The notes under the pieces: model-generated
Told to the model about the DNA's origin: nothing
Seen by the model: the letters and a program-made list of their open reading frames with translations, nothing else
Databases searched by the model: none
In this document: positions 14,400 through 17,482 of the stretch, piece by piece
Numbering within the stretch: position 1 is the first letter of the stretch
Layout of the letters: each line of letters opens with the position of its first letter
Program-made: the position numbers and the translations under genes
Assembly (NCBI GenBank): GCA_003505155.1
Contig: DNYJ01000026.1
Coordinates: 18,522-36,003, forward strand
Source: Candidatus Uhrbacteria bacterium
GTDB taxonomy: Bacteria > Patescibacteriota > Patescibacteriia > UBA9934 > UBA10169
Length of the DNA stretch: 17,482 nt
Direction of reading: 5' to 3'

Positions 14400-15665
14400 A
14401 TGAAACCAGTCTTATTAAAGAATCACATCCCAACCTATCTCCTCCCCGCGCCCGGAACCGGCGCGGTCACGGTTTTGGTGCTGGTCAAAGTCGGATCTCG
14501 GTATGAATACGAAGCGATCAACGGCGCCAGTCATTTTATCGAACACATGATGTTCAAGGGGACGAAGAAGCGTCCGACCTCGCAGATCATCTCCCAGACA
14601 CTCGACGCCGTTGGCGCAGATTACAATGCGTACACCGGCAAGGACATGACGGGGTACTGGGTGAAGATTGATCAGCGCCACGCGGGACTTGCGATTGATC
14701 TTCTGCATGACATGATCACGGACTCGACGTTCAAGACGCCGGAGATGAACCGCGAACGCAAAGTCATCATGGAGGAAATTAACATGTACCATGACAATCC
14801 GATGATGCATGTGGACGAGATGCTCGAGTCCTTAATGCTTGACGGCTCCACGCTCGGCTGGGAGATTGCCGGCGATCATCGGCGCATGCGGGAGATGACG
14901 CGCGGGGACGTGCTCGCGTTTCGCAACGCATACTACACGCCAGAACGGATGGTCATTGCCGTATCCGGAGCCGTGCCTGCGGACGCACGAAGACGGCTCG
15001 AACGGACGTTTGGCTCCTTGTCGCACGGCCGCGCCGTGCAGGAATTTGTCCCGTTCGGAGGTCCTCGATCAAGGCGCGGCGTGCGTGCGGCTGTGCAGTA
15101 CAAGGAAACGAAGCAGGTTCAGCTCGCGCTCGGATTTCCCTCGATGGGTTCTGGCCATGAGGATCTGCCGGCGGCCAACCTCCTTTCCGTCATTCTGGGC
15201 GGTTCGATGTCTTCACGCCTGTTTTCAAGCGTTCGGGAGAAGAGAGGCTTGTGTTACTTCATTCGATCGAGTCTCTCCACCTATCAGGATACCGGCGTGT
15301 TCGTCATTCAGTCCGGACTCGACAAGTCGCGGCTCGACTTGGCGGGAAAGATTGTCATGCTGGAACTGCGCCGGATCGTAAAAGAAAAAGTCTCTTCCTC
15401 CGAGCTCAAACGAGCCAAGGACTACCTCGCGGGAAAAATCACGCTCGACTTGGAAGACTCTTCCAGCCGAGCCGAATGGTATGCGAAACAGCATTTGGCA
15501 TCGGGAAACGCTTTGACGCCCGAGGAGAAACTGCGCCAGTATGGGATGGTAACTCCCGCGCATATTCAGCGCGTAGCGTCCGGCATCTTTGATCCTCGCC
15601 GCATGGGTGTTGCGGGCATCGGGCCGTTTCAGCGACCGATGGATGTGTGGAAATATTTCGTATGA
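14400..15665 (+). CDS. M16 family zinc metalloprotease (processing-peptidase-like)
   Basis: A 421-residue peptidase with the inverted zinc motif H45-F-I-E48-H49 in GASHFIEHMMFKGT. The third metal ligand is a glutamate 76 residues after H49, in KVIMEEINMYHDNP (E125, or E126). It also has DAVGADYNAYTGKDMTGYW. The C-terminal M16 domain shows the R/Y region EKRGLCYFIRSSLSTYQDTG. Both domains are present and the catalytic residues are intact, so this is probably an active enzyme, unlike the inactive partner subunits of two-gene systems. Bacterial M16 proteins degrade or trim peptides; the substrate is unknown. No signal peptide is seen, which suggests a cytoplasmic location. The stop overlaps the tpiA start in ATGA. 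Confidence 0.94.
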   Translation: MKPVLLKNHIPTYLLPAPGTGAVTVLVLVKVGSRYEYEAINGASHFIEHMMFKGTKKRPTSQIISQTLDAVGADYNAYTGKDMTGYWVKIDQRHAGLAIDLLHDMITDSTFKTPEMNRERKVIMEEINMYHDNPMMHVDEMLESLMLDGSTLGWEIAGDHRRMREMTRGDVLAFRNAYYTPERMVIAVSGAVPADARRRLERTFGSLSHGRAVQEFVPFGGPRSRRGVRAAVQYKETKQVQLALGFPSMGSGHEDLPAANLLSVILGGSMSSRLFSSVREKRGLCYFIRSSLSTYQDTGVFVIQSGLDKSRLDLAGKIVMLELRRIVKEKVSSSELKRAKDYLAGKITLDLEDSSSRAEWYAKQHLASGNALTPEEKLRQYGMVTPAHIQRVASGIFDPRRMGVAGIGPFQRPMDVWKYFV

Positions 15666-16402
15666 AGTACGTGATCGCCAATTGGAAAATGTATCAAGGG
15701 ACGCGTGGCGGCGCGGCGCTCGTGCGTGCCATGTTGCGCGCGTATCGGGGCAAGACCGATTTGCCGGAAGTCGTTGTGTGCCCTGGATTTTTGGCGATCG
15801 GGGAACTGCAAAAAGTTTTGTCGCGTAGCCGCGTCAAGCTGGGAGCGCAGGATGCGTTTTGGGAAGACGATGGCGCGCACACCGGTTCGGTTGGCCCCTC
15901 TATGCTGAAAGATGCCGGGTGCGAGTATGTGATTCTCGGCCATTCGGAGCGGCGTGCGGAGTTTGGCGAGACGAACGAGATGGTTTCAAAGAAAGTAGGG
16001 GCTGCTCTGCGTGCCAGTCTTCGCGTCGTGCTGTGCGTCGGAGCTGATATCGAGGGACCATTGCGCGGGAGTCTCGAGGGCGTTCTTCGCAAAGATGTCG
16101 GACGTCTTCTTGTGGTGTACGAGCCGGAAGGAGCCATCTCTTCGCAAGGCAGGGGAGCTGAAGACCTTGAGAAAGTCCTTGAAGCGTTTGCAAAAATTCG
16201 CGCCGTCCTCAAAGACCTGTTCAATGGCGCGGTATCTGTTCCGCTTCTCTATGGCGGGAGCGTTGACGGCGAGAACGCCTACACGTATCTTCGTGAAGAT
16301 GCGATTGACGGTGTGTTGGTTGGAAGCGCTTCCGTGAAGATCCACCATATCACCGATATTATTGGAGCGGCTTTGCGCGCCATGAATCCTCGCGGCCTAT
16401 GA
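15662..16402 (+). CDS. tpiA: Triosephosphate isomerase
   Basis: A 246-residue TIM-barrel enzyme that interconverts dihydroxyacetone phosphate and glyceraldehyde 3-phosphate. It has the substrate residues N7 and K9 in ANWKM, the catalytic histidine H94 in [15 protein letters not shown], the catalytic glutamate E154 in VVYEPEGAI, and phosphate-binding [13 protein letters not shown] and [11 protein letters not shown]. Loop 6, normally EPVWAIGTGK, reads [14 protein letters not shown]. The conserved tryptophan is a glycine and the GTG hinge is replaced, so lid closure may differ. The real start at 15662 overlaps the M16 stop. The stop overlaps the TPR gene start in ATGA. Confidence 0.95.
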   Translation: MKYVIANWKMYQGTRGGAALVRAMLRAYRGKTDLPEVVVCPGFLAIGELQKVLSRSRVKLGAQDAFWEDDGAHTGSVGPSMLKDAGCEYVILGHSERRAEFGETNEMVSKKVGAALRASLRVVLCVGADIEGPLRGSLEGVLRKDVGRLLVVYEPEGAISSQGRGAEDLEKVLEAFAKIRAVLKDLFNGAVSVPLLYGGSVDGENAYTYLREDAIDGVLVGSASVKIHHITDIIGAALRAMNPRGL

Positions 16403-17190
16403 CTCTTCTTCTTGTCGTTTCGGGAATCGTCCTTCTCCTTTCTCTTCTTGTGCTTGCGGCCGTTGCCTTGCGGCACTTGCCGGAGTTGCGGGTTTTGAAC
16501 ATCGAGACGGACGTGCAAGCCAAGTCTCACAAAAAAAAGGAGGAGCTCATTCTTGGCCATCTTCTTCAGGGTTCCGCGCCGATGGCAAAGCTTGGCCGCG
16601 CCCTCAAGGGGACGACACAACATCTGCGCCGCATTGGGCGCCGTTCTGTGCATCGCTTGCGTGCGCTGGAATCTCACTATCAGGATTTGAAACGCCGGGG
16701 AAAACAAAAAGGAAACTTGTCCCAGGACGAGCTCTTGCGGGCTCTTGATGAAGCGGCCGCGCTGGTTCGCGAAGAGGAGTGGACGCAGGCGGAAAAGAAG
16801 TACATCGAGATTATTTCGTTCAATCCCAAGGAGGTGAAGGCCTACGAGCATTTGGGACGGCTGTATACGAAGATGGGACAATTCGATCAAGCCGATCAGT
16901 GCCTGCGGTTTGCCGCCAAGCTTCGCCCCGATGACGCGAGCGTGAGGGCGTCGCTGGGCGAGCTTTACATGGGCAATGGGCAGTGGACGCGGGCGCTTGA
17001 GGAGCTGGGGAGAGCGATCGAAAAGCGTCCGGGAAACGCGAAGTATCTCGACCGCTACATCGAGACGGCTCTTGCGCTCAAGAATATGGAGAAGGCACAA
17101 GCGGCTCTCGATCAACTCAAGGAATCCAATCCGGAGAATCAAAAAATCGTGGAGTTCGAGGCGCGGCTCAATGCTTTACGAGCGGAGTGA
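16399..17190 (+). CDS. Membrane-anchored tetratricopeptide (TPR) repeat protein
   Basis: A 263-residue protein. One N-terminal membrane helix (LLLVVSGIVLLLSLLVLAAVAL, residues 3-24) is followed by a basic region (about residues 40-105: KSHKKKEELI, RRIGRRSVHRLRAL, KRRGKQKG). TPR units start near residue 112: EAAALVREEEWTQAEKKYIEI, AYEHLGRLYTKMGQFDQADQ, ASLGELYMGNGQWTRALEEL and DRYIETALALKNMEKAQAAL, about four repeats. With a basic segment directly after the helix, the TPR part most likely faces the cytoplasm. It is probably a scaffold that binds other proteins; the partners are unknown. It is the last gene of the operon, and the tRNA cluster begins 38 bases downstream. Confidence 0.88.
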   Translation: MTLLLVVSGIVLLLSLLVLAAVALRHLPELRVLNIETDVQAKSHKKKEELILGHLLQGSAPMAKLGRALKGTTQHLRRIGRRSVHRLRALESHYQDLKRRGKQKGNLSQDELLRALDEAAALVREEEWTQAEKKYIEIISFNPKEVKAYEHLGRLYTKMGQFDQADQCLRFAAKLRPDDASVRASLGELYMGNGQWTRALEELGRAIEKRPGNAKYLDRYIETALALKNMEKAQAALDQLKESNPENQKIVEFEARLNALRAE

Positions 17191-17203
17191 GGTTTGGTAC
17201 CAT
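17175..17203 (+). promoter_or_regulatory. Possible promoter of the tRNA cluster
   Basis: TTTACG (17175-17180) and TACCAT (17198-17203) are separated by 17 bases and each match the sigma-70 consensus at four of six positions. Transcription would start near 17210, about 19 bases before tRNA-Thr. It overlaps the end of the TPR gene. The match is weak. Confidence 0.3.
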
Positions 17204-17228
17204 CTCGGCGCGAAAGATCGAAACATAA

Positions 17229-17304
17229 GCCGCAGTAGCTCAGCTGGTAGAGCGCGTCCATGGTAAGGACGAGGTCTCGGGTTCGATCCCCGACTGTGGC
17301 TCCA
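17229..17304 (+). tRNA. tRNA-Thr (anticodon GGT)
   Basis: A complete 76-nt cloverleaf with acceptor stem GCCGCAG/CTGTGGC (one G-U pair), D arm GCTC/GAGC, anticodon stem CGTCC/GGACG around the loop ATGGTAA (anticodon GGT, reading ACC/ACT), T arm TCGGG-TTCGATC-CCCGA, discriminator T and an encoded CCA. Confidence 0.96.
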
Positions 17305-17313
17305 TGACAATTC

Positions 17314-17399
17314 GGGTCGGTACTCAAGCGGTCAACGAGGGCAGACTGTAAATCTGCTGGCATCAGCCTACGAAGGTTCGAATCCTTCCCGGCCCACCA
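17314..17399 (+). tRNA. tRNA-Tyr (anticodon GTA)
   Basis: A complete 86-nt tRNA with a long variable arm, as expected for bacterial tRNA-Tyr. Acceptor stem GGGTCGG/CCGGCCC, anticodon stem GCAGA/TCTGC around CTGTAAA (anticodon GTA), T arm GAAGG-TTCGAAT-CCTTC, discriminator A and an encoded CCA. Nine bases separate it from tRNA-Thr. Confidence 0.96.
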
Positions 17400-17457
17400 T
17401 TCGACTCGCTTTGCTCGCTCATGGTCTACGACCGATGAGAGGCGAAGCGAGTCGAAT
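17399..17457. repeat. Hairpin filling the spacer between two tRNAs
   Basis: A 13-bp perfect outer stem (17399-17411 with 17445-17457; arms ATTCGACTCGCTT/AAGCGAGTCGAAT), then CTCAT/ATGAG and GGTC/GACC around a 3-base loop. It begins at the last base of tRNA-Tyr and ends at the base before the next tRNA, so the whole 58-base spacer is one hairpin. Confidence 0.85.
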
Positions 17458-17482
17458 GCCGCCTTAGCTCAGTTGGTAGAGC
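17458..17482 (+). tRNA. Partial tRNA (5' part, cut by window edge)
   Basis: It begins GCCGCCT-TA-GCTC-AGTTGGTA-GAGC, that is, the acceptor 5' strand and a complete D arm. The anticodon is outside the window, so the amino acid cannot be read; a threonine tRNA is one possibility because this 5' half is common in that family. Confidence 0.85.

Noticed and set aside
1..17482. Alternative genetic code (UGA read as glycine).
   Set aside because: Many genes end in TGA exactly at overlaps with the next start, and none of the recognised proteins needs read-through of TGA.

Overview
The window looks like a chromosomal segment of a candidate-phyla-radiation (Patescibacteria) bacterium, probably assembled from a metagenome. 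The pointers are a DUF4012 envelope protein next to several glycosyltransferases and MreB, tightly overlapping co-directional genes (many ATGA stop/start overlaps), few Shine-Dalgarno sites, a compact DNA polymerase III delta' subunit without its zinc module, and an alpha2-type glycyl-tRNA synthetase. TGA is used as a normal stop, so this is not one of the UGA-recoded lineages. The phylum is an inference from gene content; I cannot place it more finely.

Region 1 (2-7381, plus strand) is a seven-gene envelope/cell-shape operon: the C-terminus of a membrane GT2 glycosyltransferase, two soluble GT2 glycosyltransferases, a DUF4012 membrane protein, MreB, a GT4 glycosyltransferase and a TrmB-type regulator. 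Its natural terminator is at 8304-8342.

Region 2 (about 7394-8283) is an AT-rich insertion between the TrmB stop codon and that terminator. It carries a Y1/HUH (REP-associated) transposase with REP-like palindromes at both ends in inverted orientation. A 32-bp direct repeat brackets it and covers the TrmB stop codon and the left arm of the terminator.

Region 3 (about 8489-10430) is a GC-rich stretch unlike the rest. Both of its genes, an unrecognised 364-residue soluble protein and a 112-residue membrane protein, lie on the minus strand. Between them are about 380 bp without a convincing gene, holding several hairpins including a roughly 130-nt near-palindrome. A 17-bp inverted repeat lies near its two edges. 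It may be a transferred element or an assembly chimera; the junctions should be checked first.

Region 4 (10467-17190, plus strand) is a housekeeping operon that appears to start from a near-leaderless promoter: holB (delta'), an Asp-box beta-propeller lipoprotein, frr, glyQS, an M16 zinc protease, tpiA with an unusual loop 6, and a membrane-anchored TPR protein. It is followed by a tRNA cluster: tRNA-Thr(GGT), tRNA-Tyr(GTA), a spacer that is one hairpin, and the 5' part of a third tRNA cut by the window edge.

The most notable items are the transposase insertion that split a gene from its terminator, and the GC-rich minus-strand island with its long palindrome and two unrecognised genes.
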